A stretch of 64,000 bases of DNA from Macrostomum hystrix (lineage: Eukaryota > Platyhelminthes > Macrostomidae), in assembly GCA_950097015.1 (NCBI GenBank), contig CATNEN010000031.1, positions 744,001 to 808,000 on the forward strand, given 5' to 3'. The notes under the pieces were generated by a model, which ran no database searches, was not told the origin of the DNA, and worked only from the letters and a program-made list of their open reading frames with translations. Shown here piece by piece: positions 12,601-23,000 of the stretch (position 1 is its first letter; each line of letters begins with the position of its first letter). Position numbers and translations under genes: made by a program.

Positions 12601-14034
12601 TGAGACTGATTGTTGCACGCCCCAACTGTCTGTGGTCCAAAAGTATACAATGCCAGTGATAAACGGCTACGCGCCCTCGGTTAAAAACATTGCAGCACTC
12701 ATAGCCGTTTATTACTATATCAATGCTTTCCATAGCTGTTTCAAATTCGCCACCAGAGCACTCAAGCTGCAGTTCTAGGTGCAAACCTGAACACCGAAAC
12801 TAGCGATCAATTGAGTTTTTGGAGTTAATTGATCAATTAGATTTACCAATTAACCAATTCAAATTTGCAATTGAATAGTTTCAGCTTGAGATTCTCATTC
12901 TAAAATGCTATCACCAGATTAAAAGTGGTCACAACAGCTCATAAAATCTAGCAGCCTAAGGGGCTCACCATTTCTAAAGCATCTGATGCAGTTCCATTCA
13001 AATATGTGATGTGATAGGCAAGCTATTCCTTATCATGGCAAGCTATTCGCTGCAACATGGCTTGAAGGACACAGCTTCATTGAGTATTTGTCACCGCTCT
13101 TTATAACACTAATGAGATTTCCTTCACCAGACAATCTGCGACCTCTGTGATGCTGATTACAGTCAAGAAGTTAAGAAGTTAGTTTTCATAGGCACAGAGT
13201 GGTCACAAATACTGTAAGCTGCAAATTCGTTGCAAATACATACCTACTTCCACTTGGAGCGCTATAAAGTTTAAGAACTTATCGTGAATATTTTCTACAT
13301 TTCTTCTTAGCAGGATGAACTTGGTCATCTGAAATGAAGTGAAGTGACGGTTCAGAAGAGCTCATTCGTGTGTTTTTGCGGACTACAAGCAGACCAACCT
13401 TTGTGCAGTCAGAGTACCCGCAAATCACTCTTTGCATAATCGGGCTTCTCTCACTTGTGGTGACACCGCACTGGGTGAGTGAGCTGTCGGAGGTGTTTGA
13501 GACAGTTGCTATGCAACGGCCGCCAGTCGAGTTCAGCCCAGCAGGCATTTCGTGGCTCAGGGAAATTTCGATGCCCTCAGTTGCAGCTACAAGAAATCAC
13601 AGTAACACAGCCATATATGAGATAATATTACTAACTTTGCAACAGTAGATGCACTGCTCAGTCTCTGAGAACTCACTCGTCTCAGACCTGCCGTACACAG
13701 TGACCGAAAGCACACGCATGGGGCGAGTGAGTTGCATCAGCAGCCATTGGTAGCCGAATCCGTTTGTAGCTCCGAGTGCAGCTCGATCGAGGAAGCACCT
13801 TGATCCATGATCGGAAGACTGCCAGGGCTGAGCCACTTCTTTTTTCGTGATTTTGAATCGCCTAGAATCAACACTTTCATCTTCTGCACTTGCCCGTGTG
13901 TCTGAAAGGAACAAAATTAGTACAAGGGATAGATACAAATTCCAGATGCTTTTATTTGAAGGAATGGAAAACTTACTCAATTCAAATGCGATGAGAGCAG
14001 CGAAGACGGCGCACAACACCTTAAGCAGAGCCAT
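6568..14034 (-). CDS. Receptor A: F5/8C + 2 Ig-like + TM, ITIM/ITSM-like tail
   Basis: Ten exons: 14034-13977, 13901-13677, 13586-13399, 13328-13244, 10354-10182, 10000-9841, 9519-9389, 9300-9099, 8980-8685, 6699-6568. Together 1650 bp, 549 aa, with every phase consistent, so it looks intact. Exon 1 is a signal peptide (MALLKVLCAVFAALIAFEL). Exons 2-4 form an F5/8C/fucolectin-like module (WQSS ... YQWLLMQLTRP ... LSVTVYG ... CIATV ... CG ... VICG ... KFILLRR). Exons 5-6 and 7-8 are two Ig-like modules with one Cys per half (HTCRL/ISCTS, NCSLL/ITCSV). Exon 9 has the TM helix (FFASFGSLLALGLVFGVVLV). Exon 10 carries VEYATV and TIYLTI. It would sit in the plasma membrane, N-terminus out. The donor after exon 9 (GTAGCC) is weak, so a shorter tail ending in TVAY is an alternative. 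Confidence 0.75.
6786..7065 (+). mobile_element. SINE-B copy (degenerate)
   Basis: Matches the dispersed repeat best seen at 41355-41695: a tRNA-like head with TCCCTGAGCTCGA, then CCTCCGAGGCACAGTG, a GATGAGAA..CAGGGCAGATGT block and a GTGTGTGTGCTC block. Located in the last intron of receptor A. Confidence 0.7.
7150..8268. repeat. 17-bp minisatellite derived from a SINE head
   Basis: About 65 copies of TTGTAGCCTAGCTGGGG with AGACTAGCCGGGG variants. The unit matches the start of SINE-A (GTTGTAGCCTAGTGGTTAGG) and the array runs straight into a SINE-A body at 8268. It lies in the last intron of receptor A. Confidence 0.95.
8268..8545 (+). mobile_element. SINE-A copy joined to the minisatellite
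   Basis: Contains a B-box-like GGTTCGATGCC, then the conserved core TTTAGCAAAGCACTTAACTC, CAGCTGTTAAATGGGTACC and a CCAATTGGGACAGGTG..AATTATTATT tail. Its A-box region has been replaced by the tandem array. A tRNA-derived SINE with a widespread metazoan core. Confidence 0.8.
10527..10867. mobile_element. Inverted-repeat element (CCATAGACAGCGTGCA type)
   Basis: Arms 10527-10610 and 10778-10867 are almost perfect reverse complements; they include CATTGACGAATGGTTTGGAC and ACCATAGACAGCGTGCAATA. The centre holds further GCGTGCAATA pieces. This is a foldback/MITE-like element with no coding capacity, in the long intron of receptor A. Fragments with CCATAGACA recur at about 11030, 11125, 11373 and 25250. 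Confidence 0.85.
11455..12590. mobile_element. 1.14-kb TIR element encoding a THAP protein
   Basis: Terminal inverted repeats of about 114 bp (11455-11568 and 12477-12590) start CAGGGACAACTAAAACCCTC and differ at only a few positions. Flanks repeat ATCCGCTCC (11446-11454, 12591-12599), a target duplication of 8-9 bp. The inside carries a three-exon gene on the minus strand. THAP domains are typical of P-element transposases, while CAGGG ends with 8-bp duplications are also common in hAT elements, so P is favoured but not proven. It lacks room for a full transposase. Confidence 0.85.
11628..12392 (-). CDS. THAP-domain protein of the transposon
   Basis: Exons about 12392-12258, 12152-12012 and 11921-11628 give roughly 190 aa. 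Exon 1 starts MPRKCSVFPCSSNY and continues with IFAFPRDPQERERWRKAL; exon 2 has VCVKHW and RPINPPSVFNGVPSSC. This is the C2CH THAP layout: C-x4-C, a central F-P and W, then C-x2-H, and a final hydrophobic/proline box. THAP domains bind DNA. The remaining ~100 aa (from DQDRQAEKRG) show no RNase H-like catalytic pattern that I recognise. By analogy with the Drosophila P-derived KP repressor, a short THAP protein could block transposition; that is inference. The reading frame is open in all three exons. Confidence 0.7.
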
Positions 14035-14296
14035 GCTGCCGAGGCTGAAGGTGCGAGCCGCTGTTCAGGAATGTAATCGCTTAACTGCGGTTTTCAGTGA
14101 GATGAGCTCGAAGAAACGTGTGCCATTTAAGAATATGGCAATTGTATTTAACCCTGAGTCTCCAGCATTCGCCATTGGTGGAATGGATTAGCGTCAATTT
14201 TTCTTGCAGTTTCGTAGTTTCGTAGTTTGCGTAGTTTTCGTACCGGCTTACTTCCGGTTTGTAAGCCGACCAAGCGTGCATAAGTGGCGATCATTT

Positions 14297-14346
14297 GCTA
14301 CTGCTACTACTACTAATACTACGACGACTACTACTACTACTTCTTT

Positions 14347-14411
<65 letters not shown>

Positions 14412-14412
14412 T

Positions 14413-14461
<49 letters not shown>

Positions 14462-14590
14462 GCTACTGCTACTGGTTCTACTACTACTAGTATTCAAGTA
14501 TTCTACTACTACTACTACTCTACTACTCAACTACTACTACTGCTACTACTGCTACTACTGCTACTACTACTATAACAACTAGTTCTACTA
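14297..14590. repeat. (ACT)n microsatellite
   Basis: Almost pure ACT/CTA triplets with TTC, GCT and GTT interruptions, 200-450 bp upstream of the receptor A start codon. It creates poly-Thr, poly-Leu and poly-Ser frames that are not genes. Region 14591-15500 beyond it is A/T-rich with no supported feature. Confidence 0.95.
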
Positions 14591-15519
14591 ATAGTACTAC
14601 TACGAAAGTAAGTAAGAATGACTGTTTTATTTGAATCTGTTTAGGCAAGGCATAATGTTATGTATTTCGAATTGCCTACGGCAAATTATCAGCATGCAAG
14701 AATCTCAAGACTAAAAAAGCACTTCAACTTTCATACATTAATAGATTAGCATCACTTAACTTTTTCGCACTGTGAATCAAACATTCCGCTTCAAATTCGA
14801 AGACACAATGCGCCCTTTTAGAACAGCATTGACGTTGATACGCGAAATGGCAACGATACTTTTAAACATAATAATTTACGCACTTGACTGCTAGTGTATG
14901 CAGCAAAAAATCTAGCCTGTTAAAATACTCCAGGTCTACTCAAACAGTAATATTCGCTGCTTTACGGGGTAATCTTTTACGGACTCATGCTCATAGCTCA
15001 AAGAAGCAATAAAAATCTGACCGTAGTTTTTTTAAAGTGCACTTTTCTAGGATAATTGTAGGAACCGTAAGAACAAAGCACCAGTACGAACATCAACGGA
15101 CACTGATAGCTGTGCAGGAGTATTCAAAGTGTTAGTGTTAACAAAAATGTCATGCAACACAAGAGTACTCTAGATAGTGAAAACACCTAGATGCTCAGAT
15201 ATGCCGGTGTTAATCGAGAATATAGATCAAGAGTATCTTGCTCATTAATTACTTTTTAAGTTACACAATAATCACAGCTAAAATTAGTAGTGAGAAGTAG
15301 TATAAACTATGTTTTGCTCCCTCATGTCTTCGATTTTGCATTCATGCTACAGGTACTTTGACTTTTTAACTGGCTGCATCAGGTATAGTGTTGGGATGAC
15401 TTTATATTCCGGGCTAATGTCAAGTAACTCATCGCAGGCTTGCAGATGTCAACGAGGACAATCGAAAGTCCTCTTCGTCAGTTCCTTGTTAATTCTCTGT
15501 GCCTTTACTTCATTCCTCT

Positions 15520-15846
15520 TCTTCTTTTTCTTCTCCTGATGCTTATGCTCCTCCTTTCTTTTTCCTCCTTCCTCTTTTCTTCCTCTCCTTCTTCTCCTCT
15601 ACTTCTCCTTCCTCTCCTCCTTCCTCTCCTCCTTCCTCTCCTCCTTCCTCTCCTCCTTCCTCTCCTCCTTCCTCTCCTCCTTCCTCTCCTCCTTCCTCTC
15701 CTCCTTCCTCTCCTCCTTCCTCTCCTCCTTCCTCTCCTCCTTCCTCTCCTCTAATCCTCCTTCCTCTCCTCTAATCCTCCTTCCTCTCCTCTAATCCTCC
15801 TTCCTCTCCTCTAATCCTCCTTCCTCTCCTCTAATCCTCCTTCCTC
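15520..15846. repeat. Polypyrimidine minisatellite (12-bp and 20-bp units)
   Basis: Pure C/T on the plus strand: a 12-bp unit (CTCCTTCCTCTC) about 13 times, then a 20-bp unit (TCCTCCTTCCTCTCCTCTAA) about five times. Mirror-symmetric purine/pyrimidine tracts of this kind can form triplex (H-DNA). The long Leu/Pro-Ser frames over it are compositional. Confidence 0.95.
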
Positions 15847-16867
15847 CTCCTTTGGATTTGGACTGAAGCTTCTGGGCTCGGGCGGCAACTGAAATATTTC
15901 CCAGTTCAGAATGTGCAACGTCAATGCACTAATTAAGGAACGACAAAGACAATGTTCGAGCGTAAGACTTACACTGGGCTCTGAAAATGAGCTCATATTC
16001 CGGAGTCGAGCACTTGTGAACGTCTTTTCAATTGAAGCATACGTTTCCATCTTAAATGCCGATTTATAAACTTCAATGCACTCTTGCGCTAAAAGGCTAG
16101 ATCCAAAAATATCTGTATATCTTATTATCTATCTGAAAGATAACACAAGGTAAAAAAGAATAATTAGAACCGGCTCACGGGCAAGTAGGAACCGTCTTCA
16201 GCTAGATAAGTGTCAACAGTACTGCTTTCATTTAGTCCTGTCTAAAATTTGCGAATTATAATCAAAGCCTTTGAATCCTAGATGTTAATTTTTGCATATT
16301 AATTCGCAGTTCAAATGCCAATAAAATCTTACCATTAAAATCCTCCCAGTTCTGTCGGGAACTATCTAAAAATAATATTTTGTCATGAATGTTTTGGTAG
16401 GCAAAACTACCAACTGCTTGAATTGCAGCCCATCACAAGAAGTACCATGTACCATGATTCACATGTATTATGTTATATTTTCCATAATGTATATGTTGTT
16501 CTGCATACCATGATTTACATGTACCATGTTCTATTTACCATGATATAAATGTACTAGGCTCTATGTACATAATGTAAATGTACATGTTCTACATATCATG
16601 ATGTACATGTACATGCAAATCGTGATGATTGCTACTTATCAGTAGACAAGCAGGTTAGGAAACAAGTGAACTCAAGCAAAGTGGCTTGAGATTGGCACCA
16701 ACACGCACTGAGCTACAGGACATAACTATTGCACGTCAGGGATGCAAAATTTTTCACCCATTATCATGTCCACAGTCCAGTTAAAACACTTCCATCAAAC
16801 TGATTTGAATCGCTCGCCTAGGGGCTTGCCAGTCCCTAAGAGCTTACATAGGCCTCGTTGTCAGCTG
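15847..16867. other. 3' flank of receptor B
   Basis: A/T-rich DNA with imperfect TACCATGTACATG-type repeats at 16440-16620. A possible extra minus-strand exon lies near 15892-15850 (acceptor ATATTTCAG, then LPPEPRSFSPNPKEEE), which would be an alternative end for the B tail; I cannot confirm it. Confidence 0.3.
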
Positions 16868-17879
16868 TTACAGAACTCCGATCAGCAGTGCTAGGCCTTT
16901 CTCGTAAGGCACAGTCTGAAATGCAGGCATATGAAACAGAGCCACATAAAATGGTCCAGGGCGACTACTAGATGCACAATGTTGGCATACCGTTGTGTTT
17001 TTCTCAAATATTCCAGCTGTCAAAGTCTCCTCATCGTACTCAGTCTGAAGTGCCAAAAAGCTTGCGATAATGGTTCTGATCAACCGAAACTGAAATCTAG
17101 AAGCACAGCTTTGAGTGACTTACGTTTGGATCCCTATTAGCAGTCCCATGCGCCTGCGGCAGGGTGTTTTCCTCCTCGTATACCGTCTGAAATGTTACAA
17201 TGCTTTTTAGCATATACAACTCAAGCATTGAGTCTGGCATCGTTGTAGGGCAGGGGTAGGCAAACTTATTTGCTGGCGGGCCAAAGAGAGAGCCCAAAAG
17301 ACGACAGCGGGCCGCATTGACTGTATAAATATGAGATAGGGGAGAGATTAGACACGGGAGAGATTAGACACGGGAGAGATTAGACACAGGAGAGATTAGA
17401 CACGGGAGAGATTAGACACGGGAGAAATTAGACACGGGAGAGATTAGACACGGGAGAGATTAGACACAGGAGAGATTAGACACGGGAGAGATTAGACACG
17501 GGAGAGATTAGACACGGGAGAGATTAGACACGGGAGAAATTAGACACGGGAGAGATTAGACACGGGAGAGATTAGACACGAGTGAGATTAGACACGGGAG
17601 AAATTAGACACGGGAGAGATTAGACACGGGAGAGATTAGATACAGGAGAGATGAGACGCGAGAGAGATGAAACAGGACACTGTAGATGTCAGAAGGGGCA
17701 ACGGGCCGATTTGGGAGCTTCGAGGGCCGCATCTGGCCCGCGGGCCGGAGTTTGCCGACCCCTGTTGTAGGGGGTGGTAGAGGATTTACAAAAGTTATAA
17801 TTTGAACCCCTGAGAAAAAAATTACATTAGGATCTCTCGCTGCGGGCTGCACTAGATTCTCCTCCTCGTAGTAGATAGT
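16868..17879 (-). CDS. Receptor B tail cassette exons
   Basis: Four short exons, all starting in phase 0 right after a TTTCAG/CTTCAG acceptor with ACT/ACG (Thr). They read TIYYEEENLVQPAARDPN (17879-17826), TVYEEENT...ANRDPN (17186-17124), TEYDEETL...FEKNTT (17044-16991) and TVPYEKGLALLIGVL plus stop (16915-16868). The TM exon also ends ERDPN. All internal cassettes are multiples of 3 and can be included or skipped freely. Tyrosines next to acidic residues suit SH2-type docking; that is inference. Confidence 0.7.
17251..17764. mobile_element. hAT-like MITE with an internal minisatellite
   Basis: Ends CAGGGGTAGGCAAACT and its counterpart AGTTTGCCGACCCCTG are inverted. An exact 8-bp duplication TTGTAGGG flanks it (17243-17250, 17765-17772). 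Sub-terminal GGCCCGCGGGCC-like palindromes fit hAT MITEs. No coding capacity. It lies between two tail cassette exons of receptor B. Confidence 0.85.
17336..17655. repeat. 16-bp minisatellite inside the MITE
   Basis: About 20 copies of GGGAGAGATTAGACAC with GAAATT and ACAGG variants, confined to the interior of the hAT-like element. Confidence 0.95.
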
Positions 17880-18616
17880 CTGAAAAGTGAAGAGCTACGT
17901 GTTTGGCAGCCATAAAGGCAGTCTATGTTTGTTCATGTAATTCAGTACTAACGTTGGGATCTCTCTCGGGATAAAGCTGAACTCCCGCCGACTGATCCTT
18001 AGCTTCCTGCTCAGTAGCAGCTGAAGAACCAGTCCGCTTCAGCAGCCCGATTGCGACGACGACTATGACAACACTGGTGACGGTCACAGCAATGATGGCA
18101 ATAATCAGCCTATCAGTACTAATACCAACAGGGACAGGGGAGTGGGTGTTTTGAATATCCCGAATGCCTCCGTTTGATCCTTTCAGAATGTAATCTGGAT
18201 GATGAACTAGCTTTGAAAAATGCTTCTTGATATATTCCTCAAAGCAAGAAATATTCACCGACTGTTCATGCTTAGGCAGTTGAACAGGGAACGAGTGCAG
18301 GCCTTTAGAAAGCGCGCTGCGTCTCAGCAGTGCCTGCAAATGAAACTAGCCAAATACCATTTCAGAATAAGAAAATGTCTTGCAAAAAGCTTAATGTTGT
18401 ATTAGCGAGTGGAATTTTCGGCAAATACTAACGTTCTGCTGAGCTCCAGATCCCACGAGCACTGAGCAGCTCAAATTCGGTGCGGGATTACCATTTGTCA
18501 CATTGATGCTCACGTTCATTGTTCCATCAGTTTGGAAATGTCCCGAAATGCTCACAGTCGATTCGACTAAAATGAAAGCAGGTCTAATTAGGCGACATTT
18601 AGCAGCGAATCGGAAT

Positions 18617-18832
18617 GCAGAGGAAGAGGTTTCATATTTTTCCATGTGGAAGGCAATAATTAGAGTCTTATAAAACTCTAGGTGTTATTGTTATGGTGTT
18701 ATGGTCAGTCAGAAAGCAACTGAGGTCCTCAAAATTGATTGTCTAGCCTATTTTCTCTTCTATTCGCTTCGAGATTTTAGCTACGGATCAGGAAATAATG
18801 CTAAGAGTTAAAGTGAAATTTCTGTGCAGTTT
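18617..18832. repeat. Left arm of a 216-bp inverted duplication
   Basis: Near-identical reverse complement of 24772-24987. This arm sits in the intron between the 19233-18894 and 18566-18433 exons of receptor B. No TIR or target duplication was recognised at its edges. Confidence 0.85.
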
Positions 18833-19040
18833 CCCAAAACCTCGTGCGCCTTTCCAGCTCCTAATTAATAATTACGAGAAGCAGCAAACTTACAGCGAAC
18901 TGAAATTCGCATCTGAAAGTGCTCATCCAGATCAGGGAAGCCAGCTTGTGCAACGCGACAAGACACGAATTCGTTGTTCATCTCTCTCTTGGATGCCAAG
19001 CTGAAGTTGGTAACAATCAGCGACTCGGTTTCGGATGCAT

Positions 19041-19210
19041 TAGCAACCAGTTTTGTGTTAGATGTGCTGAGCCAACAGCTATGCTTGGGCTTTGGCTTTC
19101 CACCAACTGAGCTCACTGAGACAGTTAGCAACCAGTTTTGTGTTGGATGTGCTGAGCCAACAGCTATGCTTGGGCTTTGGCTTTCCACCAACTGAGCTCA
19201 CTGAGACAGT
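19041..19210. repeat. 85-bp tandem duplication in a receptor B exon
   Basis: Two copies of an 85-bp unit differing at about one base (TTAGATG/TTGGATG). The unit is coding on the minus strand (GGKPKPKHSCWLSTSNTKL). As 85 is not a multiple of 3, the second copy is read out of frame and reaches TAG. Confidence 0.95.
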
Positions 19211-19429
19211 TAGCAACTCGCCCTCCTTCACGGCTAGCGATGACACCACAGTGCTGGGACCCTCTTACAGAAAACAGAGAGCGTTTTATTCGCCCAGGAG
19301 TGCAGGCTATCGTCCTGATAGAGCTGGCATGCCAGCTGCCGGTTATTGTACTCTCTGCGCGAGGTCAGCGCAAACATCAATCCACATGAGGATTCTGTTA
19401 CCTGACAAAAATATTTTTTTGGTGTGACT

Positions 19430-19760
19430 TCATGCGGCGAGGCCACATTCACTTGGGATGCAGCCCCGAAGAGAAGGCTTGAGGGCATGGCTTCGGCTTG
19501 TAATTTAGACTTATGGCGGGCCAACCCCCCAAGACCCAGAGAGGGTGACGACGAGAAATTCAGGGCAGATGTACACACCTGTGTGAGTGTGTACCTGCGT
19601 TACGCGTTTGAATGCGTGTGAGAGCAGTGGTCAGCGGAATGGACAGAATTGCCTCCCCGTTGGTTGCCAGTGTAGCTAAATAACTTGAATGCGTGTGAGA
19701 GCAGTGGTCAGCGGAATGGACAGAATTGCCTCCCCGTTGGTTGCCAGTGTAGCTAAATAA
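19430..19760 (+). mobile_element. SINE-B copy with a 78-bp tandem repeat
   Basis: Starts within the repeat at GCGGCGAGGCCACATTCACT and follows SINE-B through CAGGGCAGATGTACACACCT. Its 3' part (TGAATGCGTGTGAGAGCAGT ... TAGCTAAATAACT) is present twice, period about 78 bp. In an intron of receptor B. Confidence 0.75.
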
Positions 19761-20029
19761 CTAATCAGTGCCCACTACTCCCCGAATATCATATAGAGAG
19801 CTCCATACACCTACATTGTCCGCGGACACTCGAGAGTTGCCAAGCCAGCATGTGTAATTGCTAACTGCGGGTCTTCCTCCAGTCGATATGAGTGTCACTT
19901 CGATGCTTTTGCCTTCAATCACGCCACCTGGCGGACTGATGATCATGTAGCTCCACGCGACGTCTGGAAATTGAATGGCTTTTGGTTGCTGAGCAGCGTT
20001 TAATTCAAAATAAACCAGTAAGACAGACT

Positions 20030-23000
20030 TGTACCTACAATTAACAGTGATATTGATGACTGTGCTGCTGCTGTACGTCTTAGAATAAAGAAAAAGGAGG
20101 CGTGTTTGCACGGCCGTGCAGTTCAGCCTCGTGTCGCGCCAATCCGGTATGAATCTCAGCTTTGTCGAGTACGTATACCCCTGTATATCTTAGGGTGTTA
20201 TATCCCACCGGAAAATTCTAAATACTACAAAGAAGATATATGGGAGGAGATTAAATATCTCATCCAGCTCTTCTCAAGAGAGGGCTCCGTATTAACAGTA
20301 GGTGACTTCAATGCACGAACTGGCACATTACAGCCCAGCACTAGGGATAAGTTTCCCAGACAGAATCAGGACTCTGAGAAAAACAAGCATGGATTAAGAC
20401 TGATGGAAATGTGCTCCGAGACCAAGAGCACGATTCTGAACGGAATGACTCAGGGTGACATTATGGGAAATTACACGTTTAGTAGCACACTAGGCCGAAG
20501 TACCATAGACTACGCTATTGTATCCATGGATAAAGTGGATATTATAAAAGACTTCTTTATTCATCCTCAAAGCTTTCTGTCCAGACATTGCCCGCTAACA
20601 GTCACTCTGATTTTTCCTGATCATGTCCAACCCGAACACGCAAACCAGGAAAAACATGAATCCTTCCCAATGCCTCCAAGATGGGACACTGAAACGCAGG
20701 GAAGTTACATTGAGGCATTGAATAACAAACAAAGCGAAGAAATAATTAGAAAGTTGCAATCTATCGACGCACACGATGGAAAATCCCTGGAAAATTTGTT
20801 CTCGAGCTTGACCAACCTGCTTAGAGACTCAGTGGCAGAAAGCTGCGCAAAGACAATCATTCCGAACAAGTTCTGGACAAATCGAGACGAGACACTAAGA
20901 AACTTGAGCAAATCATTAAAGTACGTGGCCAGGAAAAAAAGACGTAGACCAACTGACAGCGCGCTGGCATCAGAATATAATGGGCTAGCGAAAAAATACA
21001 AACAACAGCTCAAGAAACTTAAGCAGATGGACATAAATGACTGCATTCAGAAAATGGCGGCTAACGGAACCTCAAAGGGATTCTGGTCCGGTCTTAGAAA
21101 AGCAGAAGAGTTGCTGTTCCCCAGCAGGAGACTTAACAGACCTCAAGCCCCAATCGCTGACATCGCGGACAACCTAACCAAAGTGTTTAACGCACATCCT
21201 TCTTTGGGAACCCAGCCGCATCGCACAGATGAAGCAGTTAGTCCCGAAGATTTAATTAGCTGCGTAGATCTCGATAGAGCAGTTAAAAAGCTAAAGAGAA
21301 GAAAGGCTGCAGGAATAGATGGTATAACAAATGAGCACATTATCTACGGACAAGAGAAGCTAAAACCCGTACTTCTGAAGCTTTTTAACGCAAGCGTAAG
21401 ACTCGGCCAGACTCCTGCACAGTGGTCAAATGCCCTAATCACACCGATTTATAAAAAGGGTTCCCGTAGTGACCCCAAAAACTACAGACCCATAAGCGTG
21501 CTGCCTGCCCTGGCTCGCCTGTTTGCCTCACTTATCTATGAAAAGCTAGAAACTCATATTCGCACCCTCGACTTGCTTTCAGCCAGTCAAATAGGAAATA
21601 GAAAGGGCTACCGAACTTCAGACCACATTGCCACTCTCTTGACGTTGATCCACAACAAAAAGCGTCGCAAAAGGCCATTTCACTTAGTGTTCTTTGACTT
21701 AAAAAGCGCATTTGACATGGTCCACCATCCAACACTTTTCCAACGACTTAGGGAGTTAAAGGTCAGCCCAGAAATAATCGAAGCAATACAAAGCATGTAC
21801 TCAGGAGCTAAATTCCAACTGAAGATCTCAGATGGCCAAGCAACTAAGGCAAGGAGCATAACAAATGGAGTAAGACAAGGCTGTCCCCTATCCCCTCTAC
21901 TCTTCTCACTCTATATAGATCCTTTGAGCACAATGCTAAGGGATTCATTTCGCAGCGACACCTTCATTAAAGATGAACAAATCAACAACTTGCTATACTG
22001 CGATGATTTAGTGATCTTTGGAGAGAATCCTCGAGAGTTGCAGAAGGGCCTCGATAAAGTGTCAGAATTTTGTCAGAGCCACAAGCTAGAAATCAATATG
22101 CAAAAAACTAAGGTTATTAGCTGTTGCCCTGACCCATCAAAGACGGCTAACAAACTATTTCTGCAGGGACAACTGTTAGATAGCGTCAAAGAATGGAAAT
22201 ATCTTGGCTTTCACATCAATGCTAAAGGAACCGTGGATTCCCATGCCACAGAGATTAACAAAAAATGTGGATATCCTATTCTTCTCTTAAGGAAATTAGC
22301 CAGCCATGGGGCGGTCAGATACAACCAGCTCATGCTGTACTGCACAGCAATGATAGAAAGCATAGCTCTGTACGCCTCTGAGGCCTGGGGGGCTTTTGTC
22401 TCGTGGAACCTGGGTCCTTGGGACCGCTGTCTTTTTGAAAGAGTAAACATCAGGTGCTGTAAAGCCATACTACAAGTCAGCCAAAATACGGATGGCAACG
22501 GGGCCCGCTCGGAGTTAGGCAGATTGCCTTTATTATACAACATCCAGAAAAGAAGCATTTCGTACTGGGCCTCCATAACAAGCCGGCCGGACTCCATAAT
22601 TTCCAAGTTATTGGCGGACCAAACATACAGTGATGTTGGAATCAAAGCAAAGACCAACAATGACGTTATGCTGAACTGCAGAGGCATTAGTCCTGCAAAA
22701 GCAATTGGAAACCACAGGAAAAATTTCGTTTCTCAGTTCGATACCCATTGGAGACAAAGGACACAGAACTCAAGCAAGCTAAGTCACTTCTATTACTCCT
22801 TCAAGCAATATTATTCAGCCGAAAAATATTTACAACAAATATACAACCCGGAGTGGAGACGTACCATAGCCTCGTTTAGACTAGGAAACCATAAGCTAGC
22901 TTGCGAAACATTGCGAACTGCGAGACCGAAAATTCCGTATGTTAATAGATTATGTAGTAAGTGCAAAACAGAAGTTGAAAACGAGGTCCACTTCCTTTTT

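Larger units (their letters stand above)
11363..12648. mobile_element. Outer inverted-repeat element hosting the THAP element
   Basis: Left end TACTTTTGGACCATAGACA followed by GGGCGTGCA, right end its reverse complement with small changes (GGGGCGTGCA, CAGACA, TGGTCC). These ends are related to the 10527-10867 family. The THAP element at 11455-12590 is inserted inside, giving a nested structure. Confidence 0.6.

Noticed and set aside
14204-14582. Poly-Thr, poly-Leu and poly-Ser frames
   Set aside because: They are readings of the (ACT)n microsatellite.
15440-15774. Leu/Pro-rich and Ser/Pro-rich frames
   Set aside because: Readings of the polypyrimidine minisatellite.
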